64,000 bases of DNA, from contig JALWWO010000019.1 in assembly GCA_027078745.1 (NCBI GenBank), forward strand, positions 155,872-219,871, given 5' to 3'. Each line of letters starts with the position of its first letter. The first letter of the stretch is position 1. Shown here one piece after another: positions 36,479 to 46,325 of this stretch. A program made the translations under genes and the position numbers. Under the pieces are notes generated by a model. That model searched no databases, was not told where the DNA came from, and saw only the letters and a program-made list of their open reading frames with translations. The DNA comes from Chromatiaceae bacterium. GTDB taxonomy: Bacteria > Pseudomonadota > Gammaproteobacteria > Chromatiales > Chromatiaceae.

Positions 36479-38471
36479 CCGGTCCGGAAACTTCCTTTCT
36501 TTCCGGTGCAGTCTGAGGCAGCTCCAAGATGAAGCAGGTGCCCTTGCCTGGGGCAGACTTCACCTGAATGGTGCCGCCGAGCACCCCTTCGACAATATTG
36601 TGCACGATGTTCAGCCCTAGCCCACTGCCCCCCTGACCCAAACGGGTGGTGAAAAAGGGATCGAAAAGCCGTCCTTGATGTTCAGCCGGGATGCCTACGC
36701 CGTCATCGCAGAACTTCAAGCGGATCCAATCCGATCCCATCCGGCTGACCTGGATGCGAATCTTTCCCTGCTTGCAGCCATCCAGACCATGAATCAGGGC
36801 ATTATCCAATAGATTGGTGAGCACCTGGCCCAATGGCCCGGGATAGCTATCCATCCGAATGTTTTCGGGAATCTCCAAGACGAGCTGATAGGGTGTTTTC
36901 TTAAACCGATAGCGCAAAGTATCGATGACCTCGTGGATCACCTGCCGCAGCTCGAATTTCCGCCGCTGGGAACTGGTCTGATCCACCGCCACATGCTTGA
37001 AGCTGGTGATGAGATCGGCGGCGCGGGTGAGATTGCGAGTCAAGAGCTCCGTGGTGGATTGGAGCATGTCCACATAAGCGTTGAGGGTAGAGCGTCGCAG
37101 ACCTGTCTTGGTTTCCTGCAAGAATTCCTCGGTACGATCTCGCAGGGTGGTGGCCACAGTGAGGGCGGTGCCCAGGGGTGTGTTGAGCTCATGGGCCACA
37201 CCCGCTACCAGGGAACCGAGGCTAGCGAGCTTCTCGGAGCGCACTAGGGAGCTCTGGGTTTCCCGGAGGCGGCGCATGGCTTTGACGAGCTCTCGATTGG
37301 CGAGGCTCAGGGCCTCGGTGCGTTCCTGCACCCGCCGTTCGAGCTCCGCTTCGTTGCGCACCCGTTCCGTGATATCCACATCCATGCGTACAAAAAGAGG
37401 CTTCCCGTCAGGCCGGGAAATGCCGAAAAGCGTGTACAGGATCACGCAGATCTCTCCTGGACTCCGGTGAAAACGGGCGTTATAGGGCCCCAGGGCTTTG
37501 CCGGTATGCTGAATCTCGTGCAGCATGGCGAGAAATTCCGCCGCTTGTTCGGGGCTGAAGATCAGCTGATCCAGGGTTTTTCCGAAGGCCTGTTCTGCGG
37601 GAATGCCATAGAGCGTTTCCGAAGCGCGGTTCCAAAGCACGACGCGTCCTTGCTCGTCATACCATTGGATAGCTACATGGGGCGTGTTTTCTACAGTAGC
37701 CCGCAAACTGCGTTCGCTGAATTCTAAAGCTTTCTGCCGAGATCGGATGGAGACCACCATGAGGTTGAAATAATGGCTGAGCCTAGATAGCTCATCCCGG
37801 CCATCTTCGGGGGCTAGGCGATCACATTCGCCGCTGGCAATGGCAGCAGTAGTTTCGATCAGCGCGTCAATCCGATGCACCACGCTCAAGACTACATAGA
37901 GTCCTGTGAGGCCTGCCAAGGCGATGCTGATCAATACGATCAAAATACCTTGCCGGATAGATTCCCGCATAGCATGGCGCAGGCGCATCGTGGAAAGACC
38001 ATATTGGAGGTAACCGACGGAGTTGTCCCAGAGCAGCACAGGTTGGCGCACGTGCACTAAGCCTCGTTCGATGGCAGCCTGCCAATCCTTCTGGGCATCC
38101 GGTTTCGGTAAGGGTTCTGGACAGTCTCCCACCCGCAGCAAAGGCCGGTCCTCTTCATCCACTACAGTCACATAGCGCAATCCTCGCTGCTCGCCTTCTT
38201 CATCCCACAGCAGTTCCGAAAGATAGATTTCTAGGGTATTGAGGTCATTGCTGGTCGTGTAGGGAGAAACGGCGAGATTGAGGATCTGGCCGGTCTGGGC
38301 GATGGCGGAATGAATAGTCTCTTCCATGGCATCTGTGATGAGCCGATACCCGTTCCAGAGGATGGCCACGGCCAACAGCGCCAGGATGCCGACGCTCCCC
38401 GCCAGGAGACGAAACCGCAGGGACTTGAGGAAGTCTCGGCAGCGTGAGAAAAAAACGGTGGGTTTACTCAT
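36432..38471 (-). CDS. Membrane PAS sensor histidine kinase
   Basis: A 679-residue sensor kinase. TM1 is about 20-45. A periplasmic sensor (about 46-170) holds YTTSNDLNTLEIYLSELLW and VTVVDEEDRPLLRVG. TM2 is about 175-197, then HAMP (RIDALIETTAAIASGECDRL), PAS (about 265-385, with IQWYDEQGRVVLWNRASETLYGI), a coiled linker, and HisKA with VAHELNTPLG (phospho-His near 430). The HATPase domain shows NLLDNALIHG, CDDGVGIP and GQGGSGLGLNIV. No receiver domain. It is the last gene of a minus-strand operon with the DUF3369 response regulator (30 bases upstream), its likely partner. Confidence 0.93.
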   Translation of the reverse strand: MSKPTVFFSRCRDFLKSLRFRLLAGSVGILALLAVAILWNGYRLITDAMEETIHSAIAQTGQILNLAVSPYTTSNDLNTLEIYLSELLWDEEGEQRGLRYVTVVDEEDRPLLRVGDCPEPLPKPDAQKDWQAAIERGLVHVRQPVLLWDNSVGYLQYGLSTMRLRHAMRESIRQGILIVLISIALAGLTGLYVVLSVVHRIDALIETTAAIASGECDRLAPEDGRDELSRLSHYFNLMVVSIRSRQKALEFSERSLRATVENTPHVAIQWYDEQGRVVLWNRASETLYGIPAEQAFGKTLDQLIFSPEQAAEFLAMLHEIQHTGKALGPYNARFHRSPGEICVILYTLFGISRPDGKPLFVRMDVDITERVRNEAELERRVQERTEALSLANRELVKAMRRLRETQSSLVRSEKLASLGSLVAGVAHELNTPLGTALTVATTLRDRTEEFLQETKTGLRRSTLNAYVDMLQSTTELLTRNLTRAADLITSFKHVAVDQTSSQRRKFELRQVIHEVIDTLRYRFKKTPYQLVLEIPENIRMDSYPGPLGQVLTNLLDNALIHGLDGCKQGKIRIQVSRMGSDWIRLKFCDDGVGIPAEHQGRLFDPFFTTRLGQGGSGLGLNIVHNIVEGVLGGTIQVKSAPGKGTCFILELPQTAPERKEVSGPANADGHSEPNGSRCA

Positions 38472-38501
38472 GCCCTTGACTGCACCACCGGCGCCAGCAG
38501 G

Positions 38502-40760
38502 CTACTCTTTGGGAAGGCCTGCGGGATGTTTTTCTCGCAACCAGCGGCGCAGTTCGGGAAAGGCCATGGGACGGCCGAATAAGAATCCCTGAGCCTCTTG
38601 GCAGCCGATGGCTCGCAGGCGCGCCGCTTGCGTTTCGGTTTCCACCCCCTCTGCGATCAATTGTAGATGCAGGCTGTGCCCCAAACGGACGATGAGATCT
38701 GCCAGATACCGGCCTTCGTTCTCCTCGCTCATGGCCAAGATGAAAGCGCGGTCGATCTTGATCCGGTCCAAGGGCAAGTGATAGAGGTAGGAAAGGGAGG
38801 AAAAACCCGTGCCGAAATCATCGATCGCTATTCGGACGCCCAGGGCACGGAGGTGAGTTAGGGTCTTTTCCACCTGCTCCCGATTGCTGAGGGCTACGGA
38901 TTCCGTGATCTCTAATTCGAGTTGTTGGGGAGGAATCCGGGATTCTGCCAGGGCCGCTTCCACCCGCTCCACTAGATCCGGCAGTTGAAACTGCACGGCG
39001 GACACATTGACAGATATGCGCAGGCCGGCCCAGCCACCTTGCTCTAACTGTGCCAGACTCTGCAGGGATTCCCGCAGCATCCAATCTCCTAGCTGCACGA
39101 TCAACCCCGATTGCTCGGCCAAGGGAACGAAACGGCCTGGGCTGATGAGTTCTCCAGAATCATCTCGCCAACGTACCAGGGATTCCATCCCCCGCACCTG
39201 TCCGCTTTTCAGATCCACTTGGGGTTGAAAGACTGCGAAGAGCTGATCCCGCTCAAAGGCCTCCTGCAACCGATGGAGCAGTTGGGTGCGTTCTCGAGCT
39301 TGATCGCTCACCAGCGGGGAAAAGATCGCGTCTTGATTGAGTCCCCGTTCCCGACCCAATTTACGGGTGATACTGGCATCTTTCAGCACGGAGCATCCGT
39401 CCGGTCCCGATTCTCGGAGCCGAACCAAGCTGATGGTCACGGAGAGGGAATGGGTGGTGCCGTTAATCTGAAAGGGTTGGGATAACAGGGCACGCAGTCG
39501 AGCGGGTTGCAGGGTTTCTTCCCTGCCCAACAGGGCGAAATCATCGGCGGCGAGTCGAGCGATGAAGCAATCCGTCCCGAGCTGCCGGCGCAACCGCTGG
39601 GCCACGGCCTTGAGCAATTGGTCTCCGTACTCATGGCCGAAAGCATTGTTGATCTCTGCAAAGCGATCGATGTCGATGAGGGCCAGGCAATAATCTCGCT
39701 GACTTGAATTTTCATAGCAGCGATCGATGGCCTGCACGCAGGCGCTGCGGTTGGGCAGGTCCACGAGCTGGTCATGATAGGCAGCTTCCCGCAATCGGCC
39801 GATGAGGTGGATGTTGTCAGCGCAGATGGAAACATTGTTGCAAAAGACTTTCAGAAGGTGCTGGTCGATCTCCGGCCTCGGCTCCGGCGCAGCCAGGTAG
39901 ACGGCGAAATGTTTGTGAGAATGCAAGGAAAAGTAGAAGCAGAGGTCCTTTTCCGTGAAGAGATGACGGCGTTGGCTGAGGCAACTCTGAATCGTCGCTA
40001 CGATGCCTTCATCTTCCACTTCATCCAATCGATGACCGATAAAGCGCTCATAGTTGCCGGCAGCGGCGAGCACCACATAGGTGTTTTCCAAGATCCGGGG
40101 ATTGAGATTGGCTTGGGCACAGAGCAGGGCTTCTGGGGCGAGCCCGATGAAGGCGGTGAGCTGGCGGATCACGCCGGCGGCGAAGGCGGGTAAACCTGTG
40201 TTTTGCAGGAGTTCCCCACTGGCGCGCACGATCTGTTCCAATCCTTGACGGCTGGCTTCCATGCGCTGTAACTGATCATAGGCCCGGATCGCTGCCAACA
40301 CCGTGGTGAAGAGCCGGTTGCGGGTCAGCTCGCTTTTGGTCTTATAGTCGTTGATGTCGTAATCCCGAATGGCACTCAGTTCCGGTGCATAGCCGGGATG
40401 GCCGGTGCGCAGCACGATGCGGGGCATCTTGAGTCCCAGCTCATTTCGGATGTGATCCACCAGCTCCAACCCCGCATCCTGGGTTTCCATGACCACATCC
40501 AGGAGGATCACCGCGATTTCCGAGTCTCCGCGCAAAATTGCAGCGGCCTCTGCGGCGGATTTCGCGTGTAGGAACTCGGGCAAGCGTCCGAGCATCTCGG
40601 TGCCCTCCAACGCATGTTGGGTGGCCAGGTGCACATCGGGATCATCATCAACGATGAGGATTTTCCAAGTACCGCGTGCTTCTACCGCTTCATCTTCGAT
40701 GATGAATAATTCGTCGTCATCCGGCTGATTTTGCGAGCAAGGCACGCTGGCTTTCTCCAC
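38502..40760 (-). CDS. Response regulator REC-DUF3369-GGDEF(degenerate)-EAL
   Basis: A 752-residue four-domain regulator. REC is about 32-155 with phospho-acceptor Asp88 (ILLDVVM). DUF3369 is about 175-330. The GGDEF domain (about 340-470) is degenerate: the active loop reads A-A-D-D-F. The EAL domain (about 495-740) has M-E-S-L-V-R-W in place of E-A-L-x-R, L-E-I-T-E-S, A-I-D-D-F-G-T-G, L-D-R-I-K-I-D and I-A-E-G-V-E-T-E, so the metal-binding and catalytic residues look intact. Expected to hydrolyse c-di-GMP under control of phosphorylation, with no cyclase activity. It starts 3 bases after the PstS-like gene, upstream of the kinase gene. Confidence 0.93.
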   Translation of the reverse strand: MEKASVPCSQNQPDDDELFIIEDEAVEARGTWKILIVDDDPDVHLATQHALEGTEMLGRLPEFLHAKSAAEAAAILRGDSEIAVILLDVVMETQDAGLELVDHIRNELGLKMPRIVLRTGHPGYAPELSAIRDYDINDYKTKSELTRNRLFTTVLAAIRAYDQLQRMEASRQGLEQIVRASGELLQNTGLPAFAAGVIRQLTAFIGLAPEALLCAQANLNPRILENTYVVLAAAGNYERFIGHRLDEVEDEGIVATIQSCLSQRRHLFTEKDLCFYFSLHSHKHFAVYLAAPEPRPEIDQHLLKVFCNNVSICADNIHLIGRLREAAYHDQLVDLPNRSACVQAIDRCYENSSQRDYCLALIDIDRFAEINNAFGHEYGDQLLKAVAQRLRRQLGTDCFIARLAADDFALLGREETLQPARLRALLSQPFQINGTTHSLSVTISLVRLRESGPDGCSVLKDASITRKLGRERGLNQDAIFSPLVSDQARERTQLLHRLQEAFERDQLFAVFQPQVDLKSGQVRGMESLVRWRDDSGELISPGRFVPLAEQSGLIVQLGDWMLRESLQSLAQLEQGGWAGLRISVNVSAVQFQLPDLVERVEAALAESRIPPQQLELEITESVALSNREQVEKTLTHLRALGVRIAIDDFGTGFSSLSYLYHLPLDRIKIDRAFILAMSEENEGRYLADLIVRLGHSLHLQLIAEGVETETQAARLRAIGCQEAQGFLFGRPMAFPELRRWLREKHPAGLPKE

Positions 40761-40763
40761 GAT

Positions 40764-41258
40764 TCAATGAACTCCTTCCGGAGGCCGTTCGGAAGCAGGC
40801 AGGATTAGCAGGATTTTCAGATCGCCCGCTTGTTCTAACGGAAGATAAGTGATGGTGTTCGGTCGAGATCGAACCTGCATTGTAGCTTGATCCAGGGGAA
40901 CTTTGTGGGGTGGCCGCCCCTTGCCAGAGAATACCAAGCGCGCCCAGTACGCGTTGACTCGAATCGCGCTCATCTCCGCAACCCGCTCGTAGAAATCCTG
41001 CCGCAGGGCTGGATCCGATAGATCGATGGGCACCAGCGGTTGACCCTGCACCGAGACCCGCTGCCGACCTAAGAAGAGATCCGCTACTTGCTGTCGCGTC
41101 AGACCGTGGATGGGCGTGTCCTTGCGCGTGACCACAGCGAGATCAGTTCCTGATTTTGCCCAAGCCGATAGGAACAGCAGCAGCAGTGTGGTCCACAGGG
41201 AGGCGGCGCGCATTGCACCCGCAGAGGAATCGGCTGACAGGAAGGGCCTGAATTTCAT
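40764..41258 (-). CDS. Small periplasmic PstS-like substrate-binding protein
   Basis: A 164-residue secreted protein with a signal peptide around residues 16-37 (MRAASLWTTLLLLFLSAWAKSG). The mature part looks like the short phosphate-binding-like domain found in solo proteins: LAVVTRKDTPIHGLTRQQVADLFLGRQRVSVQGQPLVPIDLSD, then W-A-R-L-V-F-S-G-K-G-R-P-P and S-R-P-N-T-I-T-Y. No ABC permease or ATPase accompanies it. It probably binds an anion or organic ligand for the adjacent sensor. ATG 41258 is used, 7 bases after the porin stop; an internal ATG at 41213 directly before the signal peptide is equally possible. Confidence 0.75.
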   Translation of the reverse strand: MKFRPFLSADSSAGAMRAASLWTTLLLLFLSAWAKSGTDLAVVTRKDTPIHGLTRQQVADLFLGRQRVSVQGQPLVPIDLSDPALRQDFYERVAEMSAIRVNAYWARLVFSGKGRPPHKVPLDQATMQVRSRPNTITYLPLEQAGDLKILLILPASERPPEGVH

Positions 41259-41265
41259 GGGTGCA

Positions 41266-42525
41266 TCAGAAGATGAAATCCAGATTCAAGGTGGTCAGAA
41301 TTCCACTGGGAAGCGCATCTTCGGGTCGATTCCTAGGCCGCACATAGTCGACCTGAAATTTCAAGATTGCCAGGGACCCCAGTGGGCGAGCGATGCCCGC
41401 AGAAAGACTGATGCGATCCTCTATCGCCGCATTGACTGTGCTCTCAACCCCAGCGATGGCTGCTTGTAGGGATGCATCGGACTCCGAGCCCGAAGGCAGG
41501 CGATGGAGCAGATCTCGGGTACCGCTCCAGGCGCCGGCTAAGATGCCGTAGATCATCCAGTTCCCGAAGCGCCGTCCTGCTAGCAAATAGGCTCCCTGCT
41601 GCTTGCGGTTGAAGGCATCGATCAAGCGATAAGCATATTCCCCCTGAAAGAGCCAAAGATCGGTTTCATATTTAATCCCTAATCCGAGGAGCATGGCCCT
41701 CTTATGGTCGAAGACAAAGTCTTCCGCAAGCTCGTGCAGTCCCAGGGAAACCAGCTGGAGTCCCAGGAGATTGAGTGCTGAAGGCGCATAGGTGACGCGA
41801 CCGTTCAGCAGACCCGCCTTCAACGCCCAGTGATCCCGCTCCAACAGGGCACCGAGGTAAGCGAAATCGCTCTTGACTGCACCGATCTCTTGGGAACCGG
41901 ACAACACCACGTTGAATTGACTTTTACCCACACCCATTTCCAGGTCGAGCCGCCAATCCTTCAGAGGCAAGGAAGTGCTGAAGGCGGCACCATCGGTGGA
42001 ATAGGCGGTGGCGAGATTGTAGAGTTCGGTCGGTGGCCGGACCCAGGGTTGCACATAGAGCACATTGCGATATTCGGAAGCGAAAAACATGGGATTCTGC
42101 ATCCGACCCACTCGAATGGTCGTGCGGGTGCTCGGGATCCAGCGCAGATGAGCCAAGGTCAGCTCCGGCGTGAAGCGATCATCCGCTCCGTGATAGCCCA
42201 CCGCCTGGAAAGTCAGGGTGAGCGACTCCCCAAAAGCCCCGTCGAACTGCAGGCCGAAATTAGAATCCAATTTGCTGTCGCAGTGCTTGGAACGCCCGGG
42301 CCCATCGGGCCGCTCATCCCGAAGAAAATCCCATTTTCCTGTGGAGAAACAGGCGGCTCCCAACGTGCCAAAACCGCGCAGTGCGAAATCCTGTTCTTCG
42401 ATTCCTGAGGCGGGCGATTGAAAGACGAAGAACCAGATACTCCAAGCGATCCGGAAAAGCAGCTTTGGCCGTCGCATGCGCGTACGCAACCACAGGAAGT
42501 CTTCGCTTCGTTGGTTGGTGAACAT
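41266..42525 (-). CDS. Porin-like outer-membrane beta-barrel protein
   Basis: A protein of about 419 residues with signal-like FRIAWSIWFFVFQSPASGIEEQDF, followed by alternating beta-strand sequence: LRGFGTLGAACFS, SKLDSNFGLQFDGAFGESLTLTFQAVGYHG, LAHLRWIPSTRTTIRVGRMQNPMFF and ending in an aromatic residue (LNLDFIF), a typical outer-membrane assembly signal. It resembles uncharacterised porins. Start is uncertain: ATG 42525 is used, while ATG 42477 (MRRPKLLF) would place the signal peptide nearer the N-terminus and TTG 42540 is also open. It is the first gene of the four-gene minus-strand signalling operon. Confidence 0.75.
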   Translation of the reverse strand: MFTNQRSEDFLWLRTRMRRPKLLFRIAWSIWFFVFQSPASGIEEQDFALRGFGTLGAACFSTGKWDFLRDERPDGPGRSKHCDSKLDSNFGLQFDGAFGESLTLTFQAVGYHGADDRFTPELTLAHLRWIPSTRTTIRVGRMQNPMFFASEYRNVLYVQPWVRPPTELYNLATAYSTDGAAFSTSLPLKDWRLDLEMGVGKSQFNVVLSGSQEIGAVKSDFAYLGALLERDHWALKAGLLNGRVTYAPSALNLLGLQLVSLGLHELAEDFVFDHKRAMLLGLGIKYETDLWLFQGEYAYRLIDAFNRKQQGAYLLAGRRFGNWMIYGILAGAWSGTRDLLHRLPSGSESDASLQAAIAGVESTVNAAIEDRISLSAGIARPLGSLAILKFQVDYVRPRNRPEDALPSGILTTLNLDFIF

Positions 42526-42638
42526 GGGAAGGGATGTCAATGAATCGATTTTCGCCTTGATCCTATACTTTAGTAAGGTTTTCGGGCAATGCCGCTGTGC
42601 CCAACCGAAGCGCCGAGGCGTGTCCGCTTTCGGCTAAG

Positions 42639-43802
42639 ATGGAAAATTTTCCAGAGACGGACAAGCTCATGCCAGAGTCTACGCAAACATCCCCAGGCGA
42701 CTGGTACTTAGAAGGCTATAGTCCCCAGGGGGAAATCTGGGTCATTCACATTCGGAGCTTTCCCTTCCGGGTGGGCCGATTAGAGGGCAGCGATCTACGC
42801 CTTTCTTCCCAAGATATCTCCCGTCGCCACGCGGAGTTATTCGCTGCCGGCCAGCAGATCGGCGTGCGGGAACTGGGCAGTACCAACGGCACCTTTGTCA
42901 ATCGGGAACGAGTAGTAGGAGAGCGCATCCTGCAAGACGGGGATATCCTGAATTTCGGCTATCAGGAATTTCGGGTATCCAAGAAACCCACCGACTCTAA
43001 CCGGGCGCTGGCAGAGGAGGGAGAAACCCAATGTTTTGCGCGGCCTGAACTGCCCAAAGGCCTGTTTGGCTATGCGGAGGAGTTCGAGCAGATGCTCCAA
43101 AGCAAGGCAGTTCAGCCCCATTATCAGCCTCTCTGCCGTCTGGATGACCTGCAAATTTTCGGCTATGAACTGCTCGGCCGCGGGAAATTTCCCAACTTGC
43201 CGGAAAGCCCGGGTCCCTTGTTCGAGATCGCCAAGGCCCTCAACCGTGCGGTGGAGCTATCTAGCTTATTCCGCCATCTGGGTTTGGCCAAGGCAAGCGA
43301 AGAGGCGGGGGACTCGGCCATCTACTTCAACACCTTACCCGAAGAGATGAATATGGACTTCCTACGGGGTGAGCTGTCTCGCCTCAAAACCCTTGCCCCC
43401 CAACTGCCCTTAGTCATGGAAATCCACGAAGGGGCCGTCACTAACACCGAATTCATGCACGAACTGCGGGCCTTGCTGCGGGAATTGGAGATTCAATTGG
43501 CCTATGATGACTTTGGGGCAGGCTATGCACGGCTTCAGGAACTCATGGATGTGCCGCCGGATGTGCTCAAATTCGACATCGCCCTCATCCGTTCCATCCA
43601 TCGGCGACCGCCCCGTTCCCGCCAAGTCATCCAAACCCTAGTGCGCATGGCGAAGAACTTGGGCATTAAGACCCTAGCAGAGGGCATCGAGGAGCCGGAG
43701 GAATTGGCGGTCTGTCGGGAAATCGGCTTCGATTATGCCCAAGGGTATCTCCTGGGCAAACCCGAACCGACTTTTCGCAAAGCACCTCGGATCCAGGCCT
43801 AA
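42639..43802 (+). CDS. FHA-EAL domain protein, predicted c-di-GMP phosphodiesterase
   Basis: A soluble protein of about 387 residues. The FHA domain (about 28-105) carries F-R-V-G-R-L-E-G-S-D, S-S-Q-D-I-S-R-R-H-A-E-L and G-S-T-N-G-T-F-V-N, the phosphothreonine-binding loops. The EAL domain (about 155-375) has Y-E-L-L-G-R, Y-F-N-T-L, V-M-E-I-H-E, L-A-Y-D-D-F-G-A-G-Y, V-L-K-F-D-I and T-L-A-E-G-I-E, so metal ligands look present. It may place c-di-GMP breakdown under Ser/Thr kinase control. It is divergent from the porin-like gene. Starts at 42639 or 42669 (MPESTQ) are both plausible, with no strong ribosome-binding site. NfeD follows 3 bases after the stop. Confidence 0.85.
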   Translation: MENFPETDKLMPESTQTSPGDWYLEGYSPQGEIWVIHIRSFPFRVGRLEGSDLRLSSQDISRRHAELFAAGQQIGVRELGSTNGTFVNRERVVGERILQDGDILNFGYQEFRVSKKPTDSNRALAEEGETQCFARPELPKGLFGYAEEFEQMLQSKAVQPHYQPLCRLDDLQIFGYELLGRGKFPNLPESPGPLFEIAKALNRAVELSSLFRHLGLAKASEEAGDSAIYFNTLPEEMNMDFLRGELSRLKTLAPQLPLVMEIHEGAVTNTEFMHELRALLRELEIQLAYDDFGAGYARLQELMDVPPDVLKFDIALIRSIHRRPPRSRQVIQTLVRMAKNLGIKTLAEGIEEPEELAVCREIGFDYAQGYLLGKPEPTFRKAPRIQA

Positions 43803-43805
43803 ACC

Positions 43806-45101
43806 ATGTGCCCCTGGCTGTTTCGGTTCCTCGCCTGCTGCCTGTTCTGGACGGCGGCAGCACAAGCGCGGGAAGCCCTGTTGATTGACCTACAAGGGCC
43901 CATCGGACCCGCCAGCAGCACTTTCGTCCGATCTGCGATTCAGCAAGCAGAACAGCGCAACGCAGCGGTCCTGGTGCTGCGTCTGGATACACCAGGGGGC
44001 TTGGACAGCGCCATGCGGGAGATCATTCAGGCCATCATTCAAGCGTCCGTGCCTATTCTCTGCTATGTAGCGCCGAGCGGTGCTCGAGCCGCCAGCGCAG
44101 GCACCTATATTCTCTACGCCTGCCCCATCGCAGCCATGGCACCGGGCACCAATCTGGGCGCTGCCACGCCGATTCCGATCGGCAATCTTTCCCCGAACGA
44201 GCGGGATCGACCGGAACAAAAAAAACTTGTCAACGATGCGGTGGCCTATCTGCGAGGATTGGCCCAGCTGCGGGGACGCAATGGGGACTGGGCGGAACGG
44301 GCGGTGCGGGAAGCGGCCAGCTTGCCTGCCCGTGAAGCGCTACAGTTAGGGGTCATCGATCTGATCGCCTCGGATGTGTCTGATCTCTTGGGCCAGGTGG
44401 ACGGGCGCAAGGTGCAGATGCCGACGGGGGAACAAACCCTTTGGACCCTAGGGCTCACTCTGGTACCCCTGGAACCGGACTGGCAGAACCGATTCCTTCA
44501 GGTCATCAGCAATCCCAATCTGGCCTATGTGCTCCTGCTCCTGGGCCTCTACGGATTGATCTATGAATTCTCTAACCCCGGCGCCGTGCTGCCCGGTACC
44601 CTGGGCGCCCTGAGCCTGCTGCTTGGACTCTACGCCTTCCAACTGCTACCCGTTCATTATGCGGGGCTAGCCCTGCTCCTGCTTGGATTGGCGCTGCTGG
44701 TCGTTGAAGCCTTTGTGCCCAGCTTCGGCGCCCTAGGCATCGCAGGTCTCGCCCTGTTCATACTTGGTTCCCTCATGCTCTTGGACAGCCCAGCGCCGGG
44801 CTTTCGGCTCTCCCGCGCCCTGATCCTGACCTTTGCGGGTACGAGCGCCCTGTTCTTAATTCCTGTGGTGCACCTCGCCCTCCGCGCTCGCCGTCGGCCG
44901 GTCATCAGCGGGGCAGAAGGGCTGCGGGCAGCCGAGGGCATCGCATTGGATCCCTTCCCGGGAAGGGGACGCGTTCGCATTCAGGGAGAGATCTGGGAAG
45001 CTCAGAGCGAAGCATCGATCCAGACGGGACAGGGGGTCCGGGTGGTCGACCGGCAGGGATTGCTACTCAACATCGTTCCCAAATCGGAGGAAACCCCATG
45101 A
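43806..45101 (+). CDS. NfeD-family membrane serine protease (ClpP class)
   Basis: A 431-residue protein with a signal peptide (about 1-21). The ClpP-fold serine protease domain (about 25-200) shows [18 protein letters not shown], and the catalytic Ser in [25 protein letters not shown] follows. Four to five hydrophobic helices (about 235-360) come next and then an OB-fold NfeD domain at the C-terminus ([15 protein letters not shown]). This long NfeD1b form degrades or processes stomatin-like partners. It is translationally coupled (ATGA) to the stomatin gene, the usual pairing. Confidence 0.92.
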   Translation: MCPWLFRFLACCLFWTAAAQAREALLIDLQGPIGPASSTFVRSAIQQAEQRNAAVLVLRLDTPGGLDSAMREIIQAIIQASVPILCYVAPSGARAASAGTYILYACPIAAMAPGTNLGAATPIPIGNLSPNERDRPEQKKLVNDAVAYLRGLAQLRGRNGDWAERAVREAASLPAREALQLGVIDLIASDVSDLLGQVDGRKVQMPTGEQTLWTLGLTLVPLEPDWQNRFLQVISNPNLAYVLLLLGLYGLIYEFSNPGAVLPGTLGALSLLLGLYAFQLLPVHYAGLALLLLGLALLVVEAFVPSFGALGIAGLALFILGSLMLLDSPAPGFRLSRALILTFAGTSALFLIPVVHLALRARRRPVISGAEGLRAAEGIALDPFPGRGRVRIQGEIWEAQSEASIQTGQGVRVVDRQGLLLNIVPKSEETP

Positions 45102-45853
45102 CGTTTTACTACGCCATCCTCGTTTTGTTGGTAGTCCTGTTCTGGTCGAGCATCTGGGTGCTACGGGAATACGAACGGGGCGTGGTGTTCACCCTGGGGC
45201 GTTTCTGGAAGGTGAAGGGGCCCGGCTTGATCCTCATCCTTCCCGGCATTCAACAGATGGTTCGGGTGGATCTTCGAGTCGTCGTCATGGATGTGCCCAG
45301 CCAGGATGTGATTTCTCGGGACAATGTGTCCGTGAAAGTCAATGCGGTAGTGTACTTTCGAGTGATCGACCCCGAAAAGGCCATCATTCAGGTGGAAGAC
45401 TATCTGACTGCTACGAGTCAGCTCGCCCAGACGACCTTGCGCTCCGTGTTGGGTCAGCATGAGTTGGATGAAATCCTCGCTGAGCGGGAACGGCTCAACG
45501 GCGACATTCGGCGCATCCTGGATGCCCAGACCGATGCCTGGGGCATCAAGGTGTCCAATGTGGAGATCAAACATGTGGATTTGGATGAAAGCATGATCCG
45601 CGCCATCGCCCGTCAAGCGGAGGCGGAACGGGCGCGCCGGGCCAAGGTGATCCATGCGGAAGGAGAGATGCAGGCAGCGGAAAAGCTCCGAGAAGCAGCC
45701 CGCATCCTCGCACAACAACCCCAATCCCTACAGCTGCGCTATCTGGAAACTCTCACCGCCGTGGCCGGGGACAACTCTTCTACCATCCTCTTCCCCCTGC
45801 CCCTGGATCTCATCAAGCCCCTGCTCGATGCCCAGCATCCGGACCGCGCTTAG
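45098..45853 (+). CDS. Stomatin/slipin (SPFH-domain membrane protein)
   Basis: A 251-residue slipin. One N-terminal hydrophobic anchor (about 2-21) precedes the SPFH/Band 7 domain: [84 protein letters not shown] and [37 protein letters not shown]. Forms oligomeric membrane microdomains and partners the NfeD protease. The stop overlaps the convergent uspA stop by 4 bases. Confidence 0.95.
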   Translation: MTFYYAILVLLVVLFWSSIWVLREYERGVVFTLGRFWKVKGPGLILILPGIQQMVRVDLRVVVMDVPSQDVISRDNVSVKVNAVVYFRVIDPEKAIIQVEDYLTATSQLAQTTLRSVLGQHELDEILAERERLNGDIRRILDAQTDAWGIKVSNVEIKHVDLDESMIRAIARQAEAERARRAKVIHAEGEMQAAEKLREAARILAQQPQSLQLRYLETLTAVAGDNSSTILFPLPLDLIKPLLDAQHPDRA

Positions 45854-46296
45854 CGCTTGCGAATGCGCACTGCGAGCACATCGCAAGGGGCACTGTTCAG
45901 CACGTTGCGGGCAGTGGAGCCGAGCAGCACCGCTAGGCCGCGATGGCCGTGGCTGCCGATGATGATCAGATCCGCACCGATTTCCTCAGCGGTGCGCAGG
46001 ATCGTGGGCCCGATGCTCCCGATGCCGATGTGGCGGTCGGGGTCCGGCACCTGGAGGCGATCTCCCAAGGCTTGCATCTGTTTTTTCGCCACATCCAACA
46101 GTTGCTGTTCCAGATCGAAATCATCGGGCAGGATCAGATCCCCGGAATAGGCCATGGGCAAGTACTCCACCACATGGAGCAGGCTCAGGCGGGCACCGCA
46201 TTCCCTTCGGAGTTGCTCAGCCCGCGCGACCACGGGTTCTGTCTCCGGCGAAAAGTCCACAGCGAGCAGAAGATGGGCGTATCGCACGGGGTTCAT
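45850..46296 (-). CDS. Universal stress protein UspA family
   Basis: A 148-residue cytoplasmic UspA-domain protein: [19 protein letters not shown] at the start, [12 protein letters not shown] after strand 2, [37 protein letters not shown] at the end. The G-x2-G-x9-G-S/T ATP-binding motif is present as [15 protein letters not shown]. Single domain of normal size. It is divergent from the TauD-like gene, with 29 bases between start codons. Confidence 0.93.
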   Translation of the reverse strand: MNPVRYAHLLLAVDFSPETEPVVARAEQLRRECGARLSLLHVVEYLPMAYSGDLILPDDFDLEQQLLDVAKKQMQALGDRLQVPDPDRHIGIGSIGPTILRTAEEIGADLIIIGSHGHRGLAVLLGSTARNVLNSAPCDVLAVRIRKR

Positions 46297-46325
46297 GGGT
46301 TAATCCTTTCAGCGAGCAATCCGCG

